DNA of 64,000 nt from the NCBI GenBank assembly GCA_021776805.1, contig JAJFFD010000066.1, positions 1-64,000 of the forward strand, in the 5' to 3' direction. The translations under genes and the position numbers were made by a program. Below, in pieces: positions 9,044 to 17,556 of this stretch. The notes under the pieces are model-generated. The model was not told the DNA's origin, did no database searches, and was given only the letters and a program-made list of their open reading frames with translations. How positions within the stretch are numbered: position 1 is the first letter of the stretch; every line of letters starts with the position of its first letter. Source of the DNA: Planctomycetota bacterium. Its GTDB lineage: Bacteria > Planctomycetota > UBA1135 > UBA2386.

Positions 9044-9643
9044 ATGTTCACCGGCCTAATCGAATCCCTCGGTCAGCTGCAAGCAGCCCACAAGCTTGGC
9101 CCCGAAATGGACTTGGAAGTTCGCTTCGAACTGGCCGGCGGTCCGGCCAGGGTGGGGGAGTCCATCGCCCTATCCGGGGTCTGCTGCACGGTTACGGCGG
9201 CCCTGGAAAACGGAGCGCAATTTCGGTTGAGCGAAGAGACTCTTCGGCGCAGCTGGTTCGGGGATCTCCAAGCTGGTCGGGAGCTCAACCTGGAGCGAGC
9301 CCTCCGGGCCGGAGATCCTCTCGGGGGGCATATGGTCCAGGGGCATGTGGATGGGATTGGCTGGATCCGCCGGGAAATCGACCCTCAGGCTGGAGGCGAA
9401 CTGCTCCTCGAGCTGCCGGCGGAACTCCAGCGCTATGCGGTGGAGAAGGGCTCGATCACCGTCGATGGGGTTTCCCTGACCATCGCGGCCATCGATGCAG
9501 GCCAGGTCATGATCGCGGTCATCCCACACACGGCGGCGATGACCACCCTGGGTAGGGCCGAACCTGGCCAGGCGGTGAACCTGGAAGTGGATGTGCTGGC
9601 CAAGTATGTCGAACGCATGCTCCAGGCCCGCCTGGACCCATGA
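9044..9643 (+). CDS. ribE: Riboflavin synthase, alpha subunit
   Basis: Dismutates two 6,7-dimethyl-8-ribityllumazine molecules into riboflavin and a pyrimidinedione. The 199 residues form the usual two lumazine-binding repeats. Repeat one starts MFTGLIESLG and includes GESIALSGVCCTV; repeat two includes GHMVQGHVDGIG and KGSITVDGVSLTIA. The length is normal. The gene stands alone without ribD, ribBA or ribH, and the 70-bp gap to trmD is too short for an FMN riboswitch. Its stop overlaps an ATG (ATGA, 9640-9643) that opens only a 13-codon frame before hutI. Confidence 0.95.
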   Translation: MFTGLIESLGQLQAAHKLGPEMDLEVRFELAGGPARVGESIALSGVCCTVTAALENGAQFRLSEETLRRSWFGDLQAGRELNLERALRAGDPLGGHMVQGHVDGIGWIRREIDPQAGGELLLELPAELQRYAVEKGSITVDGVSLTIAAIDAGQVMIAVIPHTAAMTTLGRAEPGQAVNLEVDVLAKYVERMLQARLDP

Positions 9644-9706
9644 GCCTGCGCTTGAATCCTGACTCCCGCCCCAGATGCTAGGCGGGTCCCCGGGCCAGGA
9701 GCCATC

Positions 9707-11026
9707 ATCGCCGAAACCATCGATCGTCTGTTCTTCCATTGCAAGGAGCTCATCACCCTGAGCGAGGGCCCGGCCGAGGGTGCCCGGCGGGGCCAGGACC
9801 TGCAGCGGCTGGGCTTGATCGAGGATGGAGCGGTCGCCGTGCAGGCGGGCAAGATTCTGGCGGTCGGCAAGACCTCCGACCTGCGTGCCCAGTATGAGGC
9901 GCGGGAGGAGCTGGACCTCAGTGACTTCGTGGTCATGCCGGGCTTCGTCGATTGCCACACCCATCCGGTCTTTGCGCGCACTCGCGAAGAGGAGTTTCAT
10001 CTGCGCTGCGCCGGTGCGGACTACATGGAAATCGCTGCCAAAGGCGGGGGCATTCTCAATTCCGCCAAGATGCTGCGCGAGATTCCCGAGTCGGCTCTCA
10101 GCGACACTGTCAGCCGACACCTGAGTGGCTTTCTCGAGCACGGCACCACCAGTATCGAGGCCAAGAGCGGTTATGGGCTGAGCACCGAGTCCGAGGTGAA
10201 GAGCCTGCGGGCCCTGACACAGGCGAGTGCCGCCCATCCCCTCACCGTGAGTCGCACCTTCCTCGGTGCCCATGAGGTTCCCGAGGAGTACCGGGATCGG
10301 CGGGAGGACTATGTCGATCTGGTCATCAACGAAATGTTGCCGGCAGTCGAAGGCCTCTGCGAATCCTGCGATGTGTTTGCGGAACCCAAGGTCTTCGACC
10401 GGCAACAGAGTCGCCGGATCCTGACCGCGGCCAAGGAGCGGGGACTGGGACTGCGGGTCCATGCGGACGAGATCGAGCCCATGGCCGTTGCTGAGCTGGC
10501 CGTAGAACTGGGCGCGGATTCTGCGGATCACCTGCCGCGGATCTCCCTGGCGGGGCAGGAAGCCCTCGCAGGTTCGGATACCTGCGCGGTGCTCTTGCCA
10601 GGGACCAGCTTCTATCTGGGCAAGAGGGTGCATGCCCCGGCCCGAGCCATGATCGAGAAGGGCTGCGCCGTGGCTCTGGCCAGCGACTTCAATCCGGGCT
10701 CCTGCTACACCCAGTCCATGCCCCTGATCATGACTCTGGCCTGCGTTCTCCTGCACATGAGTCCGGAGGAGTGCGTGCATGCCTGCACGATCAATCCGGC
10801 GGCCTCCCTGCATATCGATGACCAAGTCGGTAGCCTGCATCCGGGGAAGAGCGCGGATCTGGTGGTGCTCGACTTGCCGAGCTATCGGGCGCTCGGTTAC
10901 AGCTTCGGCCAGAACCCGGTGGTGTTGACCATCAAGGCTGGTCAGCCAGTCTTCGCCAACATGCGCGAACGCGAGCCGGACCTGTTCACCAATCAGGAGC
11001 AAAACCTGCCTAACTTCGAAGGATGA
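9707..11026 (+). CDS. hutI: Imidazolonepropionase HutI, start codon abnormal
   Basis: A metal-dependent amidohydrolase that opens imidazolonepropionate to formiminoglutamate, step three of histidine degradation. Visible are the metal-binding DCHTHPVF, GGGILNS, KSGYGLSTESEVKSLR, HADEIEPM and SDFNPGS. Family resemblance extends upstream of the first ordinary start (TTG 9815): RLFFHCKELITLSEGP...LGLIEDGAVAV matches the normal N-terminus. Between the in-frame stop at 9653 and 9815 there is no ATG, GTG or TTG. AGGAG at 9697-9701 is placed five bases before ATC 9707, taken here as a tentative non-canonical start. A frameshift or sequence error is the alternative. The stop overlaps ftcD by ATGA. Confidence 0.88.
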   Translation: MAETIDRLFFHCKELITLSEGPAEGARRGQDLQRLGLIEDGAVAVQAGKILAVGKTSDLRAQYEAREELDLSDFVVMPGFVDCHTHPVFARTREEEFHLRCAGADYMEIAAKGGGILNSAKMLREIPESALSDTVSRHLSGFLEHGTTSIEAKSGYGLSTESEVKSLRALTQASAAHPLTVSRTFLGAHEVPEEYRDRREDYVDLVINEMLPAVEGLCESCDVFAEPKVFDRQQSRRILTAAKERGLGLRVHADEIEPMAVAELAVELGADSADHLPRISLAGQEALAGSDTCAVLLPGTSFYLGKRVHAPARAMIEKGCAVALASDFNPGSCYTQSMPLIMTLACVLLHMSPEECVHACTINPAASLHIDDQVGSLHPGKSADLVVLDLPSYRALGYSFGQNPVVLTIKAGQPVFANMREREPDLFTNQEQNLPNFEG

Positions 11027-11946
11027 GCGCGGGCGGCGAGCTCCTGGAATGCGTGCCAAATTTCTCCGAGGGACGTGACGTCGACCGGCTGGAGCGGCTG
11101 GCCGGAGCCCTCGGCAGGCAGAGCGGGGTTGTCCTTCTGGCTAGGGAGATGGACGCGGATCACCACCGTGCGGTCATCAGCATCGCGGGAGAAGCGAGTG
11201 CCCTCATCGAAGCGCTTCTCGCCGCCGCGGCGATTGCCGTAGCAGAGATCGACCTGCGCCAGCACCGGGGAGTACATCGGCGCATGGGTGCGCTGGATGT
11301 CTGCCCCTTCATTCCCATCGCCGGCAGCGACATGGCTTTGGCGATCAGCACGGCCCGCGAGCTGGGCAGGAGATTGGCGGAGCGCTTCGATATGCCGGTC
11401 TTTCTCTATGGTCAGGCCTGCCAGCGTGAGGATCGTCGGGCTCTCGGCAGCGTGCGCAATCTGGAATTCGAAAGCCTGTGCAAGGTCCTCGCGGTGGATC
11501 CGCAGTATGCACCGGATTTTGGACCCGCTGCCATGCACCCTAGCGCCGGAGCCTGCGCGGTGGGCGCCCGTGACCTACTCATCGCTTACAACATCCGGCT
11601 CCGGTCCAGTGATCTGGCCCTGGCGCGGAAGATCGCCGCGCAGATCCGAGAACGGGATGGCGGGCTCCCCGGACTGCAGGCACTGGGTTTTCTCCTGCCC
11701 GAGTCCGGCTTGATCCAGGTCAGTACGAACTTGCTCGATTATCGGCGCTGTGGGCTGGTCGAGGTCTTCGATCGGGTGGCTGCGCTAGCCCATGCGGAGG
11801 GAGTGGAGGTCGAGGCCAGCGAGCTCATCGGACTGGCGCCGGCGGCGGCTCTGGACGAATCGATCGCCGCGCATATTCGCCTGCCTGCCTTCGACGCGGC
11901 GGAGCAGATCCTCGATCGCCGTCTGGCAGCTGCAGGGCTCGTCTAA
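11023..11946 (+). CDS. ftcD: Glutamate formimidoyltransferase (formiminotransferase domain only)
   Basis: Transfers the formimino group of formiminoglutamate, the product of HutI, to tetrahydrofolate. Family motifs are LLECVPNFSEGRD at the start, DADHHRAVISIAG, HRGVHRRMGALDVCPFIPI and the C-terminal half beginning GARDLLIAYNIRL. At 307 residues it has the two formiminotransferase subdomains but no cyclodeaminase domain, so a separate FchA-type enzyme would be expected elsewhere. Overlap with hutI by ATGA (11023-11026) indicates coupled translation. hutH and hutU are absent from the window. It converges with the HtrA gene, stop to stop, eight bases apart. Confidence 0.92.
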   Translation: MSAGGELLECVPNFSEGRDVDRLERLAGALGRQSGVVLLAREMDADHHRAVISIAGEASALIEALLAAAAIAVAEIDLRQHRGVHRRMGALDVCPFIPIAGSDMALAISTARELGRRLAERFDMPVFLYGQACQREDRRALGSVRNLEFESLCKVLAVDPQYAPDFGPAAMHPSAGACAVGARDLLIAYNIRLRSSDLALARKIAAQIRERDGGLPGLQALGFLLPESGLIQVSTNLLDYRRCGLVEVFDRVAALAHAEGVEVEASELIGLAPAAALDESIAAHIRLPAFDAAEQILDRRLAAAGLV

Positions 11947-11954
11947 GGAAGGCC

Positions 11955-13127
11955 TTAGCGCTGACGCTGGATGCTGGTCTTCAGGGTGACGGGGACAACC
12001 ATGTTGACCCAGTCCCCAGTTCGGGGTCGTCGCACGATGTTGAGATAGACTGTGTCGCCGATTTCGTGCTGGTCCAGAATCGTGCGCAGGTCTTCGTCGC
12101 GGGCCACAGGGATTGGCTCAGCCATGCCCTTGCCCCGGATGCCCGTGATGAGATCGCCCTCGCTGCTCTCGCTTTGGCCGATCAGTCCAGCTTCAGCAGC
12201 CCCCGTGTCCGGCAAGACGTTCATCACGACCGGGTAGGGGATGAGCCTGCGCGGATTTCGGCTCCTGTCTTGAAAGTTCATGGTCTGGAGTTCGACGCCC
12301 AGGGCTGGTTGCTCCCCCGGGTCGCCGCTGATCAGTCGCGAGACCACCCGATTGATCGTGTCCACAGGCACCGCAAAGCCGATGCCAGCACTGGAACGGG
12401 TTGTGCTCTTGATGGCCGTGTTCATGCCTATCAAGCGGCCGGCAGAATCCAGGAGCGGGCCACCGGAGTTGCCTGGATTGATCGCTGCATCGGTCTGAAT
12501 CACCCCGCGGATCGGCGTTCCAGCCACTGATTCGATTACGCGCTCGAGGGCGCTGATCACACCGGTGCTGAGGCTGTGGTCCAGGCCGAAGGGATTGCCA
12601 ATGGCGAAGACAGCCTGGCCGACCTGCAGCTCCCGGGAGCTGCCCACGGGGATGGGGCGCAGTTCCGGGTGATTGCTCAACTTGACCACTGCGATGTCGA
12701 GGGTTTGCTCGATGCCGACGACCTGTCCCTCGTACTCCTTGTGATCCTGAAGGCGAACCAGCACCCGGGAGCGTCCCTGAATGACGTGGTAATTGGTGAC
12801 TACGTAGCCTGCTGCGTCCCAGACGAAACCCGAGCCGGTGCCCTCGGGAATGGTGGTCACATAGTAGCCCGTCCGCCGTCGCACCTCCGGACTGGTGATA
12901 TGGACCACCGAGGGGGCATTCTGGGAGAAGATCTCCATACTGGCCTTCTCGAAGTCCGCGAGCTCCCCGCGCGGCGTGATGGCCCGGGGCTCCACCTCGC
13001 TGAATAGGCTACTTGGGCGCATTCGCTCATAGAGAAGCCAGGCGGTCATGACGAAGGCAGCGCCCGCCAGGATCAGTGGTAGGCCGCTGCCAGGTCGACG
13101 ATATGGGTCCTTGTTCATCCTGCTCAT
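11955..13127 (-). CDS. HtrA/Deg-family periplasmic serine protease, membrane anchored
   Basis: A 390-residue trypsin-like envelope protease. One N-terminal membrane anchor lies at about 16-35. The catalytic triad is visible as His in VTNYHVIQG (near 112), Asp in TLDIAVVKL (near 142) and Ser in NPGNSGGPL (near 220). One PDZ domain occupies roughly 275-375. The single PDZ and N-terminal anchor resemble DegS-like family members, but I cannot tell whether it is a regulatory or a degradative enzyme. It is divergent from der, with an 87-bp gap. Confidence 0.93.
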   Translation of the reverse strand: MSRMNKDPYRRPGSGLPLILAGAAFVMTAWLLYERMRPSSLFSEVEPRAITPRGELADFEKASMEIFSQNAPSVVHITSPEVRRRTGYYVTTIPEGTGSGFVWDAAGYVVTNYHVIQGRSRVLVRLQDHKEYEGQVVGIEQTLDIAVVKLSNHPELRPIPVGSSRELQVGQAVFAIGNPFGLDHSLSTGVISALERVIESVAGTPIRGVIQTDAAINPGNSGGPLLDSAGRLIGMNTAIKSTTRSSAGIGFAVPVDTINRVVSRLISGDPGEQPALGVELQTMNFQDRSRNPRRLIPYPVVMNVLPDTGAAEAGLIGQSESSEGDLITGIRGKGMAEPIPVARDEDLRTILDQHEIGDTVYLNIVRRPRTGDWVNMVVPVTLKTSIQRQR

Positions 13128-13214
13128 TGCTGATGATTTGCCGGAGGCAGTGGCAATTTATTGTTCGAGGGCGCTTTCTGTGGATCATCCTGACAGATTT
13201 TCCGAGTCTGAATC

Positions 13215-14549
13215 TTGGCAGCTACCCCTCCACCCCAGATTGCTATCGTCGGCCGGCCCAATGTGGGCAAGTCGAGTTTGCTGAATCGCCTGGCCAGGCG
13301 AAGGGTGGCGATCGTCGAGCCGACCGCTGGAGTCACCCGAGATCGGGTGAGTACTCTCATCGAATGGGGGGGGCGCAAGCTGCTGATTACAGATACCGGT
13401 GGCCTGGGAATGGTCGACGAGGAGAAGCTCAAGTCCCATATCGAGCAGCAGATCCTCGTTGCAGTCAGCACAGCGGAGGTCTTGTTTTTCGTGGTCGACG
13501 GCAAGGAAGGGCTGGTGCCCGGCGACCAAATGGTGGCTGAACGACTGCGCAAGCTGGACAAGCCGGTGCTCCTGGTGGTCAACAAAGTCGAGAGTCTGAG
13601 CGACGAACTCCTGGTCCACGGCTGGCAGCGGCTGGGATTTGGCGATCCTCTGCCGGTGAGCGCCTTGGAGGGATTCGGGATCAGCGATCTCTGTGATCGT
13701 TTGCTCGAGGTGCTTCCGGAGAACCCCGATGGAACCCTCGAGGAAGATACCGGAACTCTCAAGTTTGCCGTCATTGGCAAGCGCAATTCGGGCAAGTCCA
13801 CTCTCATCAATCACCTGGCGGGAGAGGAGCGGGTCATCGTCTCCGAGATCCCCGGGACCACCAGAGATTCGGTGGACGTCTTGGTCGACTGGGAGGGGCG
13901 GCGCATGCTCGCCATCGATACGGCTGGTGTCCGTAAGAAAAGCAGCCTGCAAGATGCGATCGAGCTCTTCTCCTATACCCGAGCCAAGAACAGCATCATC
14001 CGTGCCGACGTTGTGCTGCATCTCTTCGATGTGCGCGAGAGCATTAGCCAGGTAGACAAGAAGGTCGCGCGCTTCTGTGTGAGCAACCATAAGCCCGTCC
14101 TACTAGTTGGCAACAAGATCGACCTGGCGGATTCGGTTGACCTCAGCAAGTGGGACAACTACGTGCGACAGCAGCTTGCTGGCTTGCAGTACGCACCAAT
14201 GTCCTTCATCTCTGCTCTGGATGCGGTGAACATCAACGAGACCTTGGAAGTGCTATTCGAGTTGCGTGACCAGTCGAGCATCGAATTGAACACGGCGCGA
14301 CTCAACGAAGTGCTGCAGGAAGCCAAGGTCAAACTGAGTCCGAAGAGCAAGGGCAAGATTCCCAAGCTCTTCTACGGGACTCAGGTGGGCACCATGCCCT
14401 TGACCATCCTGATCTTCGTCAATGATCCGAAGATCTTTCGCGGGCAGTATGAGCGCTATTTGCAGAACGTTCTGCGCGAGGCCTTCGACATCCCGGAAGT
14501 TCCGATCTGTATCAACTTCCGGACCCGCAGCCGCGAAGAAGCAGGCTAA
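13215..14549 (+). CDS. der: Ribosome-assembly GTPase Der (EngA)
   Basis: An essential tandem GTPase for 50S assembly. The first G domain has GRPNVGKSS, DTGGLG and NKVE; the second has GKRNSGKST, DTAGV and NKID. A C-terminal KH-like domain follows (about 355-444), ending INFRTRSREEAG. Both P-loops are intact. The second G1 is GKRNSGKST rather than the common G.PNVGKS. The start is a TTG at 13215. The stop codon overlaps the convergent gdhA stop by four bases. Confidence 0.96.
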   Translation: MAATPPPQIAIVGRPNVGKSSLLNRLARRRVAIVEPTAGVTRDRVSTLIEWGGRKLLITDTGGLGMVDEEKLKSHIEQQILVAVSTAEVLFFVVDGKEGLVPGDQMVAERLRKLDKPVLLVVNKVESLSDELLVHGWQRLGFGDPLPVSALEGFGISDLCDRLLEVLPENPDGTLEEDTGTLKFAVIGKRNSGKSTLINHLAGEERVIVSEIPGTTRDSVDVLVDWEGRRMLAIDTAGVRKKSSLQDAIELFSYTRAKNSIIRADVVLHLFDVRESISQVDKKVARFCVSNHKPVLLVGNKIDLADSVDLSKWDNYVRQQLAGLQYAPMSFISALDAVNINETLEVLFELRDQSSIELNTARLNEVLQEAKVKLSPKSKGKIPKLFYGTQVGTMPLTILIFVNDPKIFRGQYERYLQNVLREAFDIPEVPICINFRTRSREEAG

Positions 14550-15811
14550 GCGTAGATCCCGCGGAGCTTGGTGATCTTCGCGACCCGATCGATGCCCAGC
14601 ATGTAGGCGGCGATGCGCTTGCTGACTTCGAATCGCTCCGCCATATCGAGCACATCATTGATGGCCTTGACCATCATCACTTCGAGCCGGCCGTCCACTT
14701 CGTCGTGGCTCCAGAAGTAACCCTGACGATCCTGTACCCATTCGAAGTAGGAGACGGTGACGCCGCCGGCATTTGCCAAGATATCCGGCACTATAAAGAT
14801 GCCCTTGCCCTCGAGGATTTTGTCCGCAGCGGCGGTGACTGGTCCATTGGCGCCCTCAACAAGCAGTTTGGCGCGAATGTTCTCTGCGTTGCGGCTGGTG
14901 ATGACGTTCTCCGTCGCAGCTGGAATGAGGATGTCCACCGGTAGCTCGAGGAGCTCGGAATTGGTCATGCGGTCCCCCTGGTCGAAGCCGTCCAGGGTGC
15001 GATGCTTCGCCAGGTGCGCACGCAGGGCCTTGATGTCGAGACCCTTCTCGTTGACCAACGCGCCAGTGATGTCCGAGATGGCCATGATCTTCACGCCCAT
15101 CTGATGGAGGAACTGAGCGGTTACTTGCCCGACATTGCCAGCACCCTGTACCGCCGCGGAACAGGTCGCGGGATCGACTTCCATGCGCTGCAGGGATTCG
15201 CGCACACTGATTTGTAGTCCTCGACCGGTTGCTTCGATGCGGCCGAGAGACCCGCCCAGTTCGACGGGTTTGCCAGTAACCACAGAAGTGGAGGCTTCCC
15301 GCGCATGCATGGCATAGGTGTCCATGATCCATGCCATCACTTGTCCATTCGTCCCCATGTCCGGTGCCGGGATGTCTCTATCCGGGCCGATGATGTCGAG
15401 GATGTTGGCGATGTAGCGCCGCGTGACGCGTTCGAGTTCTCCCGGTGACATCTTGCTGGGGTCGCAAACGACTCCGCCCTTGCCGCCGCCGAAAGGCACG
15501 TTGACGACCGCGCACTTCCAGGTCATCCAGGCCGAGAGTGCGCGTACTTCGTCCAGGGTGACATTGGGGTCGAAGCGAATGCCTCCCTTGGCAGGTCCTC
15601 GGGCCATGGAGTGTTGCACACGATAGCCGGTGAAGACTTGCACGGAGCCGTCATCAAGGACTACTGGAATCGCGACGGTGAGTTCGCGATCCGGGGTGCG
15701 GAGGATTTGGTAGAGGCCAGGGTCGAGACCCAGTTTGCTTGCAGCCAAGTCGAACCGGGCGTGCATCGCCTCAAAAGGGTTCTCCTCTCCGAGGACTTGG
15801 TTAGGATTCAT
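14546..15811 (-). CDS. gdhA: Glutamate dehydrogenase (Glu/Leu/Phe/Val dehydrogenase family)
   Basis: A 421-residue hexameric-type enzyme that converts glutamate and 2-oxoglutarate with NAD(P). Visible are YRVQHSMARGPAKGGIRF, the catalytic-lysine region MTWKCAVVNVPFGGGKGGV, DIPAPDMGTNGQVMAWIMDTY and the Rossmann motif GAGNVGQ. The C-terminus NVLDMAERFEVSKRIAAYMLG is typical of glutamate dehydrogenases. Coenzyme preference cannot be read with confidence. It converges on der and is divergent from the Kdo-kinase-like gene. Confidence 0.94.
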   Translation of the reverse strand: MNPNQVLGEENPFEAMHARFDLAASKLGLDPGLYQILRTPDRELTVAIPVVLDDGSVQVFTGYRVQHSMARGPAKGGIRFDPNVTLDEVRALSAWMTWKCAVVNVPFGGGKGGVVCDPSKMSPGELERVTRRYIANILDIIGPDRDIPAPDMGTNGQVMAWIMDTYAMHAREASTSVVTGKPVELGGSLGRIEATGRGLQISVRESLQRMEVDPATCSAAVQGAGNVGQVTAQFLHQMGVKIMAISDITGALVNEKGLDIKALRAHLAKHRTLDGFDQGDRMTNSELLELPVDILIPAATENVITSRNAENIRAKLLVEGANGPVTAAADKILEGKGIFIVPDILANAGGVTVSYFEWVQDRQGYFWSHDEVDGRLEVMMVKAINDVLDMAERFEVSKRIAAYMLGIDRVAKITKLRGIYA

Positions 15812-15948
15812 CCTCTGTCTTGGTCAGCTCGGAATGGAGCAAATGCGGATCGATGATTTAGGTGCTCAGCAAGTTGGCACCTGCAAGGCACTCTACATCG
15901 CGAATTCTGGACCAGCAACCGAGAGAAGAGCGGATTGGAGGCAGCGTC

Positions 15949-16689
15949 TTGGGGACTGAGCTAATCCTTGCCCCAGATGCCCGTGAATACGCGGAGCTGC
16001 TGGGCTATCGAAGCCCCGCCGAGGTGCTCTTGGATTCGCGCGGACGGACCATTCGTTGCACCCCAGGACGCCGGACTACGGTCCAGGCTCTGCCTGGTGG
16101 GCGGCGAGTCTTTCGCAAGCTCCGCTCCTCACGTCCGGCCCGCGCCATGGAGGAATGGGCAAATCTCGGCGAGCTCAGGGATGCGGGCTTCCTCGTGCCG
16201 CAGCCTCTGATGTTCGCGCGGCGTGGAGGGGCAACAGCGCTCGCCTTTCTCGATGTTCCCGGTCGCCCCTTGGACGTTCTAATCGCCGAATGCGAGCGGC
16301 CGGAGAGCAAGTTGCCTTTCCTCACGCAAGTCATGGCGCTCAGTCGCCGCCTGCATGAGCAGGGATACTGCTATCGAGATCTCTACTGGGCGCATCTCTT
16401 TGCCATGGATCTGGATCGCGAGGCTGGTCCCATTGCGATGGTCGATGTGGAGCGAGTCTTCAAGCCGCGCTGGCGGCGGCGGCGATGGCTGGTGAAGGAC
16501 CTGGCCAGCCTGCTCGCTTCATGGCCGGCGGCCAGACCGCCGCGCAGCCTCATGCTCCGCCTTCTCAGGGCCTATCTTGGCGATGACTTTGCTGCGGAAT
16601 GGAAGGGCCTTGGCCGGTCGATCCTTCGGCGAGCGGAGGGGATTCGCGCCCGTAGGCCCCGCTTCGGGGACATGGGATTCGGCAGCTAG
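15949..16689 (+). CDS. Kdo/LPS-kinase-like protein (InaA family), first copy
   Basis: A 246-residue protein-kinase-like fold related to the lipopolysaccharide core kinases (WaaP, KdkA, InaA). The catalytic loop appears as YRDLYWAHLF (the HxDxxxxN position modified to YRDLYWAH) and the metal-binding Asp as MVDVERVF. RRVFRKLRSS probably supplies the nucleotide-binding lysine. The start TTG at 15949 is chosen because GGAGG lies at 15937-15941 with seven-base spacing; a GTG at 15862 would add 29 residues without a good site. It probably phosphorylates a lipid A/core sugar, but the substrate is inferred. A second member lies at 43802-44542. Confidence 0.8.
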   Translation: MGTELILAPDAREYAELLGYRSPAEVLLDSRGRTIRCTPGRRTTVQALPGGRRVFRKLRSSRPARAMEEWANLGELRDAGFLVPQPLMFARRGGATALAFLDVPGRPLDVLIAECERPESKLPFLTQVMALSRRLHEQGYCYRDLYWAHLFAMDLDREAGPIAMVDVERVFKPRWRRRRWLVKDLASLLASWPAARPPRSLMLRLLRAYLGDDFAAEWKGLGRSILRRAEGIRARRPRFGDMGFGS

Positions 16690-16696
16690 GGAAGAT

Positions 16697-17073
16697 GTCC
16701 AACCTCCGTAAGCCGGGTTCTGGTCCCGCCCGAGGGCAGTGACGGCCATTTCTCTAGGGCTGTCCTTGCGGACAGCCTCGAACGATCTTCTCGGTGAACT
16801 AGGCGCGGGCCACGCGGCTCACCTAACAATCTTCCTGCAGCTGGGGTTTGCCGCGCAAGACGGTCTCCCGCCCTGGGGTGAGCTCTTACCTCACCATTTC
16901 ACCCTTACCGTCGTCGGCGAACCGACCGGCCGGCGGAGTCATTTCTGTGGCACTTTCCCTATCCCGTGGACCGAATCGGTCCGCGGAACGGTGGGCGTTA
17001 CCCACCAGCTTGCCCTGTGCAGCCCGGACTTTCCTCCCGTGCTTTCGCACCGGCGACCGTCCGGAGGTTGGAC
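16697..17073 (-). ncRNA. rnpB: RNase P RNA, bacterial type A
   Basis: The catalytic RNA that matures tRNA 5' ends. On the minus strand it opens with a terminal helix: gtccaacctccg at the 5' end pairs with cggaggttggac at the 3' end. The conserved gaggaaagtccgggctgcac follows about 30 bases in. Mid-molecule it has the conserved ggtaagggtgaaatggtgag and gtaagagctcacc. Near the 3' end it has accagaacccggctta, the segment that pairs with the tRNA CCA. The length near 377 nt is normal. Ends are set by the terminal helix and may be off by a few bases. Open frames over this interval are spurious. Confidence 0.96.
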
Positions 17074-17259
17074 AGCCGAAAGGTAACACCCGCTCGCCGA
17101 AAATGCCGCTGGCTAGGGGTAAATCCCCGCAGGATTCACAGTTCTCTGCCTTGTGAGAGGTGCTGGGCGCGCTATGGTCGAAGGCGCAGCAGTCACCCTG
17201 CTCCGCACCACCACACCTTTAGACTTACACCTGGGACCTATACCCGAAAGGGGTTTGCA

Positions 17260-17553
17260 GTGCTGAACGCGGTTTGCACCTCGAGCCTGGTCGCGCTTTT
17301 TTCGCTCGCGACGACCAGTCCATGCTCGACCTCTCCTGAGCAGCAAGGAATTGCTGCCCTCGAGTCTTCCGGCGGCGATGTCACGGCCAAGATGGCAGCT
17401 GTCCTCTCGCCAGACGCGGTTGTCGTTATGGAACAGGAGGGCGAGGAGCCCATCGGACCGGAGCCGACTACTCTCCTGCTGGCGGGAGCCGGTCTGGTCG
17501 GTCTCGCCTTCTCGGCTCGCCGATGGCGGCGGGGAGTGCCGGCGGGGAGCTGA
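17260..17553 (+). CDS. Short PEP-CTERM-type protein (putative exosortase substrate)
   Basis: A 97-residue exported protein. An N-terminal hydrophobic segment (residues 8-20) resembles a signal peptide. The C-terminus has the three-part sorting signal: PEP at 67-69, a hydrophobic helix TTLLLAGAGLVGLAF (70-84) and a basic tail RRWRR (87-91). Such tails are processed by exosortases in EPS-producing diderms, including Planctomycetota. The GTG start at 17260 is preceded by AAAGGGG with six-base spacing. The middle is short and has no recognisable domain. No exosortase is in the window. The gene converges with ruvX, stops three bases apart. Confidence 0.65.
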   Translation: MLNAVCTSSLVALFSLATTSPCSTSPEQQGIAALESSGGDVTAKMAAVLSPDAVVVMEQEGEEPIGPEPTTLLLAGAGLVGLAFSARRWRRGVPAGS

Positions 17554-17556
17554 GCG

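Noticed and set aside
9170..11059. A 629-residue open frame on the minus strand
   Set aside because: Antisense to ribE and hutI, both of which have clear family motifs; its own composition (Gln/His/Arg-rich) fits no family.
16739..17259. Open frames across the RNase P RNA, including a long upstream extension of the PEP-CTERM frame
   Set aside because: The interval is rnpB; GTG 17260 has a good ribosome-binding site and gives a signal-peptide-like N-terminus.
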